From: UBA7887 sp964408735 | GTDB lineage: Bacteria; Pseudomonadota; Alphaproteobacteria; UBA7887 | NCBI GenBank assembly: GCA_964408735.1 | Contig: CAYPAX010000046.1 | Span: forward strand, 1 to 34,096 | Direction: 5' to 3' | Length of the DNA: 34,096 nt | In this document: piece by piece, positions 7,750 through 16,103 of the stretch | Layout: the number at the start of each line of letters is the position of its first letter | Numbering within the stretch: the stretch's first letter is position 1 | Translations under genes and position numbers: made by a program | The notes under the pieces: model-generated | The model's database searches: none | What the model was told of the DNA's origin: nothing | The model's input: the letters and a program-made list of their open reading frames with translations, nothing else

Positions 7750-9747
7750 ATGACCAGCGACGTCACGCCAACGCAACAGGGTCACGACGAGCTGACCCAC
7801 AATATGATCCTGCCGGTGCTCGCCATGGCGGCCATCGGGCTGGTGGTCATTGTGACGCTGATTTTCCTGGCGGCGCGTTGGCAGGATACGGATGCGGCCG
7901 ACCGCTCCATCAGGGTTGCCGCGACCTTGCTGCAGCAGCTTGGAGACGACGTCGGACGCACCGTCGCCGATCATGCCCGGCGCGCAGAGCTGCAGCGCCG
8001 TCTTGCCGAAGACCACGATGCCGAATGGGGCGAGCGCAATGTCGCGCGCCCGATGGCCGAGGCTCGTGGCTTCGACTGGGCTGCCCTGGTCGAGGATGGG
8101 GTCGCCGACTTGGCCTGGCACGATGGTGTTCGTGCGCCGCTACCATTATCGGCAAGAAATTCGCCGGCCTTGGCCAGTCTGATTGCACAAGTTGCCGGCG
8201 GCCGGCACAGGGGCAGCGCCGCCATCGGGCTCTGCCGTATCGGCGACGAGATCCACGTTGCGGCCGCGGCGCGTCTGCCACAAGGATCGGTGCTGCTCTT
8301 CACTCGCGCCTTGGACCAGCGCTTCCTCGACACCCTCAGCAAGACGGCAGGCCTGGTCGACGTGCGCCTGCTCTCCGGGGCAGGGCCGGTGGCGGCGGAT
8401 GCCATGCCATTGCGCTCGGCCGGCGGATCTACCCTCGGCAGCATCGCCTGGAATCTGGAGCAGCCGGGCCAGGCGGTGTTTCGCAAAGCGATTTTGATGA
8501 TCCTGCTGGCGAGCCCGGCCATGATCGGGCTGTCGTGGGTGTTCGTTCGCCGTGCCCGCGACGCCACCTATCTGCTGATCCAGCGCGAGCGCGCCCTGCA
8601 CCGTGAGCGCGAGCGGGCCCAGCGCTATCTGACCATCGCCGCCAGCATCATCGTCGCCCTTGATCGTGAGGGCCGCATCATCTTGATCAACGATGCCGGC
8701 TGCCGGGTGCTAAAGCAGGATCGCGACAGCCTGATCGGGCGCGACTGGCTGGCCGAAGCGGTACCACAAGGCGAGCACGACTGGGTACGCGCCGTGCTCG
8801 AGGACGTAATGCGCGGCGCCCCGGATGACGGAGAGCAGGTGGAATACGAGATTGTCGGCGCCGGCCAACGGCGTCTGATTTCGTGGCGCAACATCGCCAT
8901 CCGCAACGAGGCCGGCGATGTCGACGGCATCTTGAGCTCGGGCGACGACATCACCGAGCGCCGCCGCATCGAGGCCCGGGCCCGCGAGCAGGACGCCGAG
9001 CTGGCCCATTTCCTGCGCCTCGGCACGGTCGGCGAGATGGCCACCGGTCTGGCCCACGAGATCACCCAGCCGCTTGCCGCGATCAAGAATTATGCCCAGG
9101 GCTGTGCCCGCCGCTTGAAAACCGGCAATGCCGATCCGAACGAGCTGCTGCAGGCCATCGAGCACGTGAATACCCAGGCGACGCGCGCCGGCGAGATCGT
9201 TCATCGCATCCGTAGTTTCATTCGCAAGCGCGAGCCCGAGCGCACGGCATTCGATATCAACCGCTCGGTGAGCGATGTCACCGAGATGCTGGGCCACGAC
9301 ATGCAACGCGCCGGCGTCGAGATTGCCCTCGAGCTGGATGAGACCTTGCCGCCGGCACAGGCCGACCGCATCCAGATAGAGCAGGTGATCGTCAATCTGG
9401 CCCGCAACGGCCTTGATGCCATGGCCGCAGAGGATGACGGAGCCCGGCGCGTCAGCATCACCACGGAGCGCAACAGCAAGGACGAATTGCTGATTTCCGT
9501 CCGCGACAGCGGATCTGGGATATCGGCGGAATCGCTGGATAAGTTGTTCGAGCCGTTTTATACGACCAAGACAGAAGGGCTCGGTATGGGGCTGTCGATC
9601 TCGCGTTCGATCATCGAAGCGCATAACGGCAGGCTGTGGGCCGAGTCCGAGCCGGGCGCCGGCAGTGTGTTCCGTTTCACCTTGCCGGCGGCCAATGGCG
9701 ACACGGGCGATAGGGAAGAGCAAGTCGGGGATCCGTTACAGGCATGA
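7750..9747 (+). CDS. Membrane sensor histidine kinase (CHASE4-like sensor, PAS, HisKA, HATPase)
   Basis: This is the sensor of a two-component system that phosphorylates the FixJ-like regulator encoded next. Domains in the 665-residue protein: TM1 about 19-42; a periplasmic region 43-243 whose start resembles CHASE4 (AEWGERNVARPMAEARGFDWAALVEDG); TM2 about 246-266; a short coiled segment; a PAS domain about 290-405 ending DITERRRIEAR; a dimerisation helix with phospho-acceptor H436 in GLAHEITQP; and an ATPase domain with an N-box (LARNGLDAM), DSGSGIS and TEGLGMGLSIS. No haem-binding PAS signature was recognised, so this is FixL-like in its catalytic part only. The start at 7750 is preferred to an upstream TTG because of protein content; its ribosome site is weak. 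The ligand is unknown. Confidence 0.9.
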   Translation: MTSDVTPTQQGHDELTHNMILPVLAMAAIGLVVIVTLIFLAARWQDTDAADRSIRVAATLLQQLGDDVGRTVADHARRAELQRRLAEDHDAEWGERNVARPMAEARGFDWAALVEDGVADLAWHDGVRAPLPLSARNSPALASLIAQVAGGRHRGSAAIGLCRIGDEIHVAAAARLPQGSVLLFTRALDQRFLDTLSKTAGLVDVRLLSGAGPVAADAMPLRSAGGSTLGSIAWNLEQPGQAVFRKAILMILLASPAMIGLSWVFVRRARDATYLLIQRERALHRERERAQRYLTIAASIIVALDREGRIILINDAGCRVLKQDRDSLIGRDWLAEAVPQGEHDWVRAVLEDVMRGAPDDGEQVEYEIVGAGQRRLISWRNIAIRNEAGDVDGILSSGDDITERRRIEARAREQDAELAHFLRLGTVGEMATGLAHEITQPLAAIKNYAQGCARRLKTGNADPNELLQAIEHVNTQATRAGEIVHRIRSFIRKREPERTAFDINRSVSDVTEMLGHDMQRAGVEIALELDETLPPAQADRIQIEQVIVNLARNGLDAMAAEDDGARRVSITTERNSKDELLISVRDSGSGISAESLDKLFEPFYTTKTEGLGMGLSISRSIIEAHNGRLWAESEPGAGSVFRFTLPAANGDTGDREEQVGDPLQA

Positions 9748-10355
9748 GCGACCAGGAACCCATTGTATTTGTCGTCGACGATGACGAGGCCGTGCGGGAA
9801 TCCCTGCAATGGCTGATCAATTCGGTCGATGTCGAGGTGCGCACCTTCGCGTCGGCGAACGAGTTCCTCGATTTCGACCTGCCGGCACGCCCGGGCTGCC
9901 TGATCGTCGATGTGCGCATGCCGGGCATGAGCGGGCTCGAGCTGCAGCGCCAGCTCGCCGACCGTGCGATCAATCTTCCGGTCATCGTGATTACCGGTCA
10001 TGGCGACGTGGAAATGGCCGTGCGCGCCATGAAAGCCGGCGCCTACGACTTCATTCAGAAACCCTTCAACGACCAGGTGCTGCTCGATCGCATCCAAGCT
10101 GCGCTCGATCAGAATGCGCAGCAATCAGAAGAGATTGCCGAGCGCCACGGCATCATGGCCCAGCTTGCCGAGCTGACCGGCCGCGAGCGCCAGGTGCTCG
10201 ACGGCATCGTCGACGGCGAATCGAACAGGCACATCGCCACCCGCCTCGGCTTGAGCGAAAAGACCATCGAATTTCATCGCTCCAAGGTGATGCGCAAGAT
10301 GGAGGCCTCGTCGCTCGCCGACCTGACCCGCAAGGTGGTAATCGCCGGGGGCTGA
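9744..10355 (+). CDS. FixJ-family response regulator
   Basis: This DNA-binding response regulator of 203 residues begins inside the kinase stop codon (ATGA overlap), so the pair is translationally coupled. The receiver domain (about 6-120) has the acidic triad D12-D14, phospho-acceptor D56 in LIVDVRMPG, switch T84 and K106 (QKPF). The C-terminal LuxR/FixJ-type helix-turn-helix (about 140-200) contains LTGRERQVLDGIVDGESNRHIA and LGLSEKTIEFHRSKVMRKM. It ends only 3 nt before the glycosyltransferase gene, so it may be cotranscribed with and control the following polysaccharide genes; the divergent ABC importer is the alternative target. Confidence 0.95.
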   Translation: MSDQEPIVFVVDDDEAVRESLQWLINSVDVEVRTFASANEFLDFDLPARPGCLIVDVRMPGMSGLELQRQLADRAINLPVIVITGHGDVEMAVRAMKAGAYDFIQKPFNDQVLLDRIQAALDQNAQQSEEIAERHGIMAQLAELTGRERQVLDGIVDGESNRHIATRLGLSEKTIEFHRSKVMRKMEASSLADLTRKVVIAGG

Positions 10356-10358
10356 CAT

Positions 10359-11144
10359 ATGAGCGGATCCGCGCTGCTTTTCATCCCCGCCTACAATTGT
10401 GCACCGCAAATCCCGCGTGTGCTGGCCCAGATGGACGCCGCCGCGGCGCGTCACTTCGCCGAGATCGTGGTGGTCGACAACCGCAGCACCGACGATACGG
10501 CAGCCGCGGCGCTGGCGGCTGCCGCGGCGCGAGGCGACGGCCTGGTCAAGGTGGTGCGAAACCGCGAGAACTATGGCCTCGGCGGCTCCCACAAGGCCGC
10601 CTTCGCTTATGCCCTCGAGCGTGGGCACGACTCCGTGGCGGTGTTGCATGGTGACGACCAGGGCCGGCTCGCGGATCTGACCGCGCTGCTCGATGCGGGC
10701 GAGCACGAGAATCGGGATTGCCTGCTCGGCGCCCGCTTCCATCCGCAATCCCACCTGCTCGGCTATTCGCGCTTCCGCACCTTCGGCAATCGCGTCTTCA
10801 ATGGCGCCTTCTCGCTGGCCGCAGGTCGGCGCCTGCTCGATCTCGGCGCCGGGCTGAATTTTTACGCCACACGCATTCTCGCCGATCGCTTCTATCTTGG
10901 CTTTGCGGACGATCTCACGTTCAATTACTGCATGATATTGGCCCATTGCCAGTTGCGGCACCGCTTCCGCTTCTTTCCCATCGCCTGGAGCGAAAGCGAC
11001 CAGATATCCAACGTCCGCCTGGTCAGCCAGGCCAAGCGGGCGCTCGGGCTGTTGGCGCGATACCGGCTGTCGCCGCGAGGCTTCCTGGCAGGGGACCATC
11101 GTACGGCAGCGCGCGAGGCATACGTTTGGGACGAATTGACATGA
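10359..11144 (+). CDS. Family 2 glycosyltransferase, DPM1-like
   Basis: This GT-A fold transferase (261 residues) probably moves a sugar from a nucleotide donor to polyprenyl phosphate on the cytoplasmic face. The N-terminus FIPAYNCAPQIPRVL, nucleotide-binding VVVDNRSTDDT (D40), NYGLGGSHKAAFAYAL and the metal-binding segment GDDQG (98-102) match the DPM1/DPG-synthase branch of GT2, where the usual DADLQ becomes GDDQ. No C-terminal membrane anchor is present. The start lies 3 nt after the response regulator stop, and its own stop overlaps the next start as ATGA. Its neighbours (flippase-like protein, kinase, nucleotidyltransferase, GT-C-like protein) fit a polyprenyl-phosphate-sugar pathway. 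Donor and acceptor are inferred, not shown. Confidence 0.85.
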   Translation: MSGSALLFIPAYNCAPQIPRVLAQMDAAAARHFAEIVVVDNRSTDDTAAAALAAAAARGDGLVKVVRNRENYGLGGSHKAAFAYALERGHDSVAVLHGDDQGRLADLTALLDAGEHENRDCLLGARFHPQSHLLGYSRFRTFGNRVFNGAFSLAAGRRLLDLGAGLNFYATRILADRFYLGFADDLTFNYCMILAHCQLRHRFRFFPIAWSESDQISNVRLVSQAKRALGLLARYRLSPRGFLAGDHRTAAREAYVWDELT

Positions 11145-12118
11145 CCGGCTCGCCGCGGCTGCTGCAGGCCGAGATCGCCGCCTTCGCCGTCTTCGTGGGC
11201 GCGGCGCTGGTAGCGACGGTGTGGCTTGCCGCGGGCAACGAGCTGGCGCCACTGGCCATCGCCAGGCTGGACTTGCTTGGCGCCGCCATCCTCGCCTATA
11301 TCGCCTCGCACGTGCTGCGCTGGCTGCGGCTCTATGTGATCCTGCTCGACTTCGAGCGCTCGCTCGCGCGGGTCGCCAAGCTCTACGGCGCCTTGGCCCT
11401 GGTCGGGCGCATGATTCCGCTCAAGCTCGGCGAGGGCTTTCGCTTTATCGAGTTGTCGCGCACCGTGGGCAATATGCGCACCGCCCTGGTGGTGATCGCC
11501 ATCGAGCGTTATTTCGATGCTCTCACCTTGCTCTGGCTGCTGCTTTACGCCTTCATCTTCGACCCGCTCATTCCTGCCGATACGGCCATGCTGCTGATCG
11601 TGCTTTCGGTGGTTGCGATCCTCGGCTCGCTGGCCTATCGCGGCCTTTCCGGCTTTGCCCGCTACCTGCGTTTTCTCGCCGCCACGCGCAGCCGCAGCGA
11701 AAAGAGCATAGCGGCGCTGCGCCTGGCCGGCTCGCTCGACCGGGTGGCCGAGGACGTCGGCGGAATCCTGCGCGGCCGGGCGGTGATCCTGGCCGTTCTC
11801 AGCTTGGCGGTGTGGGCTTTCGAGGTCGCCACCATGGGCCTCGCCGTGGCGGCGATGAGCGAGGGCGATGGCAGTTTCCTCGGCAGCCTTCTGCGCGGCC
11901 TCAATGCGCTGCTCGTGGCCGGCGAGAGCGGCAGCGCCGCCGGCGCCTATTTCGCCTTGACGTTTCTGGTGATCCTCGCCGCCGGCTTGCCCCTGACCGT
12001 CGGCTATGCCATCGGCCGCCTGCGCGGCTTCTCCGCTGCCATACGCATGGCGCGCCAGGTGCCCGGCCTATATGTTCGAGAGCAGCCTTCCGTTTCCCGC
12101 CCGACAGTCGACAGATGA
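11141..12118 (+). CDS. Flippase-like membrane protein (LPG_synthase_TM/YbhN/AglD-type)
   Basis: This 325-residue protein has about seven or eight hydrophobic segments. It resembles the UPF0104 / lysylphosphatidylglycerol-synthase transmembrane family, with landmarks SHVLRWLRLYVILLDFERSLARVAKLYGALALVGRMIPLKLGEGFRF and a C-terminal GLPLTVGYAIGRLRGF. Members of this family often sit beside DPM1-like glycosyltransferases and are suspected of moving polyprenyl-linked sugars or lipids across the membrane. Start and stop both overlap the neighbouring genes as ATGA, so this and the adjacent genes behave as one transcription unit. Transport role is inferred from family and context; the direct substrate is unknown. 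Confidence 0.75.
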   Translation: MTGSPRLLQAEIAAFAVFVGAALVATVWLAAGNELAPLAIARLDLLGAAILAYIASHVLRWLRLYVILLDFERSLARVAKLYGALALVGRMIPLKLGEGFRFIELSRTVGNMRTALVVIAIERYFDALTLLWLLLYAFIFDPLIPADTAMLLIVLSVVAILGSLAYRGLSGFARYLRFLAATRSRSEKSIAALRLAGSLDRVAEDVGGILRGRAVILAVLSLAVWAFEVATMGLAVAAMSEGDGSFLGSLLRGLNALLVAGESGSAAGAYFALTFLVILAAGLPLTVGYAIGRLRGFSAAIRMARQVPGLYVREQPSVSRPTVDR

Positions 12119-13581
12119 GCCAGATGCTGCATTTCGTCTATGACGACCGCGCCCAGGTGCCCGATGCCATCGCGGCGATCGTCGGCGGGCGATCATTCGG
12201 CAGTATCGTGCGCAATCGCCGGCCCTTGTGCGACTGGGTGATCGATTGCGCCCGCGCCGCCGGTATCGAATCGATTCTTCGCCTGGATGACGAGGCGACC
12301 CTGGCGGAATTGGGCCAACGGCTGCAAGCTGGACCCGAAGGCGTCTGCTACATACATTTCGCGGCCAACGCCGCGGTCACGGATCGCGACGGCCTGATTT
12401 TGTTGCTGCGCAAGATAGGGCTGGCCGATGGCACGTTGTTCGATGCCGCCAGCGATCCGCTTATTGCCGGCTTTCATAGCGCCGGCGCCTATCGAAGCTT
12501 CCTCGATATCGGCGAGAGCGGGCGTGCCGCCACCAGCCAGGATTTCGATCCCGCTGCGCAGCTGGCGCTGCCCGACGATGCCGTGGTGGACCTGCGCGAT
12601 ATCGCCACCTTTCTCACATTCCTGTCGGGCGGCTTCGAGACTCGGCACTTCAACCGTGTCCGAGGGGCCGGCCTTACGGTGGTCAAGCAGTCGCGCGATG
12701 TCGCCAAGATCGAAGCCGAATACCGCTTCGCCAATATGCTGCCGGAAGCCATGCGGCGCTGGTTCGTGCAGCCATACGATTTTCAAAGCGATGGCGAGGC
12801 GGCATCCTACGAGATGGAGCGGCTGAGGGTTGCCGATATGGCGATCATCTGGATCCACGGCGCCATCGACCTTGCCGGGTTCGAGGCGTTCCTCGACCAG
12901 GTCTTCCATTTTCTCGACCATCGCGAGAGCAAGGCCGTTTCGCCCGAGGACGCTGCTGCGGCGGCACAAGAGCTTTATCTCGGCAAGCTGCACAGGCGTC
13001 TGACAGATCTCAAGGCCTGGCAAGGCTTCGAGCGCCTCGACGCCTTGATTCGCGACGGCAGCCGCCACGACGGCTTGGAGGCCCTGGCCGCCGCCTACGA
13101 GGCACGCTATCGGGACTATGCGGAGGGCGTTGGCAAGAGCAAGCCGCGCGCAGTGATCGGCCACGGCGATCTCTGCTTCTCGAACATTTTGCATGACAAG
13201 GCGACACAGGTGACGAAATTCGTCGACCCGCGCGGCGCCATGGACGAGGGCGATATGTGGGGCGACCCCGATTACGACATCGCCAAGCTCTCGCATTCCA
13301 TATTCGGCAATTATGACTTTATGAACAATAATTTGTTCACCATAGAACTCGGCGAGAGTATGGAGCTGACATTGCGCCTGGAGGTGCCGGATATTGCTGC
13401 CATGCAGGCCGCTTTTCAGCGCCGCCTGGAGGAGCGTGGCATCGACGTCTACGGCGCGCGTCTGCGCGAGGCATCGCTATTCCTGTCGATGCTGCCGCTG
13501 CACCAGGACGATCCGCGCAAGGTGCTGGCCTTCGTGCTCAACGCGGCAGCGATTCTGGACGAGCTTGCCGCCAATGGCTGA
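12115..13581 (+). CDS. Two-domain protein: N-terminal nucleotidyltransferase-like region fused to an APH-fold sugar/alcohol kinase
   Basis: The C-terminal half (about 185-488) is an aminoglycoside-phosphotransferase/choline-kinase-fold domain with a likely ATP-binding lysine (VVKQS, K191), the catalytic loop HGDLCFSNIL (H350, D352, N357) and the metal aspartate in DPRG (D371). This HGDLCFSNIL...DPRG form occurs in kinases of capsule and LPS loci. The N-terminal about 180 residues (for example FGSIVRNRRPLCDWVIDCARAAGIESI) look like a nucleotidyltransferase-like Rossmann domain without an obvious GxGxR loop, possibly degenerate; this part is tentative. It overlaps the preceding gene by 4 nt and the following nucleotidyltransferase gene by 8 nt. 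By context it would phosphorylate a sugar or small alcohol that the next enzyme converts to a nucleotide-activated donor. The substrate is unknown. Confidence 0.75.
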   Translation: MSQMLHFVYDDRAQVPDAIAAIVGGRSFGSIVRNRRPLCDWVIDCARAAGIESILRLDDEATLAELGQRLQAGPEGVCYIHFAANAAVTDRDGLILLLRKIGLADGTLFDAASDPLIAGFHSAGAYRSFLDIGESGRAATSQDFDPAAQLALPDDAVVDLRDIATFLTFLSGGFETRHFNRVRGAGLTVVKQSRDVAKIEAEYRFANMLPEAMRRWFVQPYDFQSDGEAASYEMERLRVADMAIIWIHGAIDLAGFEAFLDQVFHFLDHRESKAVSPEDAAAAAQELYLGKLHRRLTDLKAWQGFERLDALIRDGSRHDGLEALAAAYEARYRDYAEGVGKSKPRAVIGHGDLCFSNILHDKATQVTKFVDPRGAMDEGDMWGDPDYDIAKLSHSIFGNYDFMNNNLFTIELGESMELTLRLEVPDIAAMQAAFQRRLEERGIDVYGARLREASLFLSMLPLHQDDPRKVLAFVLNAAAILDELAANG

Positions 13582-14308
13582 ATCCCTGGTGACGCTCAAC
13601 GTAGTGATCACCATGGCCGGGTTTGGCCAACGCTTCCGCGAGGCGGGCTACACCGAGCCCAAATATCGCGTGGTGGTGCGAGGGAAGTCGCTGTTCTCCT
13701 GGGCCATGAGCAGCCTGGCGGATTTTCTCGGACCCGGAACGCGGGCCATTTTCGTCTGCCGCGCGGAGGAGCAGGCGGAGGATTTTATTGCCGCCGAGAT
13801 GGCCGCTTATGCCGGAACAGAGACCCAAGTCGTAGCGCTCTGCCGACCAACCGATGGCCAGGCAACTTCGGCACTGGCGGCGACCTCCGCCTGGCATGAA
13901 GCGGCGCCGCTTGCGATCTACAACATCGATACCCATGTCAGGCCCGGCGTGATGGCTCCTGAGATGGCTGCGGGCGATGGCTGGATCCCCTGTTTCCGCG
14001 CCCCGGGAGAGCATTGGAGCTTCGTGCGGACCGACAGCCGCGGCGTGGCGCTCGAGGTGCGCGAGAAGAAACGGATTTCAGACTTCGCCACCCTCGGCCT
14101 CTACTGGTTCTCGTCCGCCGCCATATATGCCGATGCCTATCGGCGTCACTATAGCGGCGGCGGCCTGGAGGCGGGAGAGCGCTATATCGCACCCATATAC
14201 AACACGCTCATCGCCGACGGCCGGCGGGTAACCATATGTGACGTGCCGGCGGACTCGGTGGTGGCGCTGGGCACGCCCGAAGACGTGGCCCGCTTCGCCG
14301 ACGGCTGA
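13574..14308 (+). CDS. Sugar-phosphate nucleotidyltransferase-like protein
   Basis: The 244-residue protein has the nucleotidyltransferase fold signature TMAGFGQRFREAGYTEPK (G15-G17-R19 and K30), GQATSAL at about 95-101 in the base-binding position and metal aspartate D119 in IYNIDTHV. A late segment, LGLYWF, lies at the position where such enzymes contact the sugar. It is expected to condense NTP with a sugar phosphate (or phospho-alcohol) to give an NDP-activated donor in the cytoplasm. It overlaps the kinase gene by 8 nt, a strong hint that kinase and nucleotidyltransferase act consecutively, as LicA and LicC do in phosphocholine decoration. The specific nucleotide and sugar cannot be read from sequence. 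Confidence 0.83.
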   Translation: MAESLVTLNVVITMAGFGQRFREAGYTEPKYRVVVRGKSLFSWAMSSLADFLGPGTRAIFVCRAEEQAEDFIAAEMAAYAGTETQVVALCRPTDGQATSALAATSAWHEAAPLAIYNIDTHVRPGVMAPEMAAGDGWIPCFRAPGEHWSFVRTDSRGVALEVREKKRISDFATLGLYWFSSAAIYADAYRRHYSGGGLEAGERYIAPIYNTLIADGRRVTICDVPADSVVALGTPEDVARFADG

Positions 14309-14318
14309 GGAGTACGAC

Positions 14319-16088
14319 GTGCGCGACGGCATTGCGCGCCTGTTGGCCGCCCTGGCCACGCTCACAGTGCAAGCCTGGCGCTTTGCGGCCGGCCGTGCCG
14401 CCGCCAATGCCGACGATCTCGCCCGCGCACGATTTGGCGGCGCCCTGGTGGTAGTGCCCCTGCTGAGCCTGTTCGCGGCGGCGCTGCTGCTCAACGAGCA
14501 TGTCGTCATCAGCACCTATGTGGTCGATTATGCCCTGCCGCTGGATACGGGGTTGCGCTGGCTGCACGGCCAGATTCCTCATCTCGACTATCACACGCCC
14601 ATCGGTGCCGCCTACTGGCTTTTCCAGGGCTTGGCCGTCGAGCTGATCGGTCTTGACGCGCGATCGCCCATTGTCGCCAATTTCCTTGCTGCGGCAGTCT
14701 TGGTGGGCTGTGGCCTGCCTTTGCTGCGGGCACGTCTGGCGCCGGGCTTCGTCGGCGTCATGGCGTTCGCCGTCGTCTTGATGATGATCTCGCCGCGATC
14801 GGTCGGCGACCCGCCGGGCCAGGTCTCCTTTCTCGGCGCGTATAACAAGATGGCCATCGCCGGCATGATCCTGTTGCTGGCAATCCTGTTCCTCGAGCGG
14901 CGCCAGGCCGCCTCAAGGCTCGCCACGGCCGGCGAGGCCGTGTTGGCCGCCATGTTGCTGGTCTTGCTGTTTTACGCGAAGCTGCCTTTTGCCGCGGTGG
15001 TTGTCGCCGGCGGCATCGTCTCGCTCTATTACGCTCCGACCAATCGCCGGCTGTGCGTGTGGGCATTGCCGATCGCCGCTCTCGCTGTGGCAATGATCGC
15101 TGTCGGGCTGGGTATCGGCCAGGCCTATCTCTCGGACCTCGCCCAGGCCTCGGCATCGGTGGATATGTTCCGCCCCCGCAAGGCGCTCGGCGATGTCATC
15201 GAAGGCATTCCGCTGCTGGCGGTCGTGGTGCTTGCCGTCGTCACGTACTGGCGTCGCGCCGAGGCGACACGGAGAGAGAAAGTCAGCAACGGCGTCCTGG
15301 TGGCGGGGCTGATGGCCGCATCGCTATTGGCCATGAACCAGGTTCACGATCATGCTTGGCCCATGGCCTTCGCAATCCTGATCATCCTTGCTCAGCGGGC
15401 GCTTGACGATGGCGGACGGGCGCATATCGGGCCGACGCTGGGCGCGCTGGCTTTGGTCGCGTACATGCTGTTCGCCGATACCATCAGTATCCTGGTCTTT
15501 GCCACCGGACAGCGGAACGAGGCGGTGCTGGCCTATTGCGACGATCCCGAGCGGCCGCTTTGCAGGCTAAAGCTGGCGAACTTCAAACCTCACATTGCTG
15601 TCCGGCTGAGCCCCATGTCTGAGACAAGCGACAAGCCGCCCCCGCCGCCGCGCAGCCTGTCGGCCTTGTACCGGCAATGCGACTCGGATGAACACTGCAT
15701 CTGGTGGAAGATGCAAGAGGATCTCATGCGCCACCTCAATCGCCACGTCAGGCCCCAAGATCGCCCTCTCTATTTGGGCTTTATGAACGTGCTGCCATAT
15801 CACTACGGCCTGGAGCCGCCCCGCGGGCTGTTGGCATGGATGGACGTCGACCGCAACTTGTCGCTGGCCGCACATCCCGAGCCCCAGGCCATGCTTGACG
15901 ACGTGACCCTGGTGGTGGTGCCGCATATGATGCAGGACATGGGCTACTTTCCCGAGCTCATGACCATATACGGCCCCGCGATCCGGGAGTCGTTCACGGC
16001 CGTCGAGCAAAATGACCAGTGGTCGATCTGGCGCCGGGGCAAAGACGAAAAAGGCCCCCCGGCCGATCCGGCCGGGGGGCCCTCTTAG
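14319..16088 (+). CDS. Integral membrane protein, GT-C-like, with extracytoplasmic C-terminal domain
   Basis: This 589-residue protein begins with GTG; GAGGAG lies 7 nt upstream and supports that choice. After an amphipathic N-terminus it has about ten membrane segments (residues 40-400). The first large loop, GQIPHLDYHTPIG (84-96), resembles the catalytic loop of GT-C glycosyltransferases (D90, with D70 and D76 nearby), so it may transfer a sugar from a polyprenyl carrier in the periplasm. The C-terminal about 190 residues are soluble and contain four cysteines (C407, C415, C454, C460) that could form disulfides. The last residues (EKGPPADPAGGPS) are encoded by the terminator hairpin of the convergent pilin gene. 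Function is inferred from topology and context; no family was securely identified. Confidence 0.75.
   Translation: MRDGIARLLAALATLTVQAWRFAAGRAAANADDLARARFGGALVVVPLLSLFAAALLLNEHVVISTYVVDYALPLDTGLRWLHGQIPHLDYHTPIGAAYWLFQGLAVELIGLDARSPIVANFLAAAVLVGCGLPLLRARLAPGFVGVMAFAVVLMMISPRSVGDPPGQVSFLGAYNKMAIAGMILLLAILFLERRQAASRLATAGEAVLAAMLLVLLFYAKLPFAAVVVAGGIVSLYYAPTNRRLCVWALPIAALAVAMIAVGLGIGQAYLSDLAQASASVDMFRPRKALGDVIEGIPLLAVVVLAVVTYWRRAEATRREKVSNGVLVAGLMAASLLAMNQVHDHAWPMAFAILIILAQRALDDGGRAHIGPTLGALALVAYMLFADTISILVFATGQRNEAVLAYCDDPERPLCRLKLANFKPHIAVRLSPMSETSDKPPPPPRSLSALYRQCDSDEHCIWWKMQEDLMRHLNRHVRPQDRPLYLGFMNVLPYHYGLEPPRGLLAWMDVDRNLSLAAHPEPQAMLDDVTLVVVPHMMQDMGYFPELMTIYGPAIRESFTAVEQNDQWSIWRRGKDEKGPPADPAGGPS
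16053..16081 (-). terminator. Rho-independent terminator of the first Flp pilin gene, inside the end of the convergent gene
   Basis: A perfect 12-bp GC stem (16053-16064 with 16070-16081) and a 5-nt loop are followed on the minus strand by TTTTT. The plus-strand side lacks a U-tract. The whole element is translated as the C-terminus of the membrane protein ending at 16088. Confidence 0.9.
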
Positions 16089-16103
16089 GCTGTGCGCTAG
16101 CGC

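Noticed and set aside
11221..12114. N-terminal extension of the kinase fusion frame upstream of 12115
   Set aside because: The extension is Arg/Ala/Pro-rich shadow sequence of the flippase-like gene; ATG at 12115 overlaps the previous stop in the ATGA pattern of this operon.
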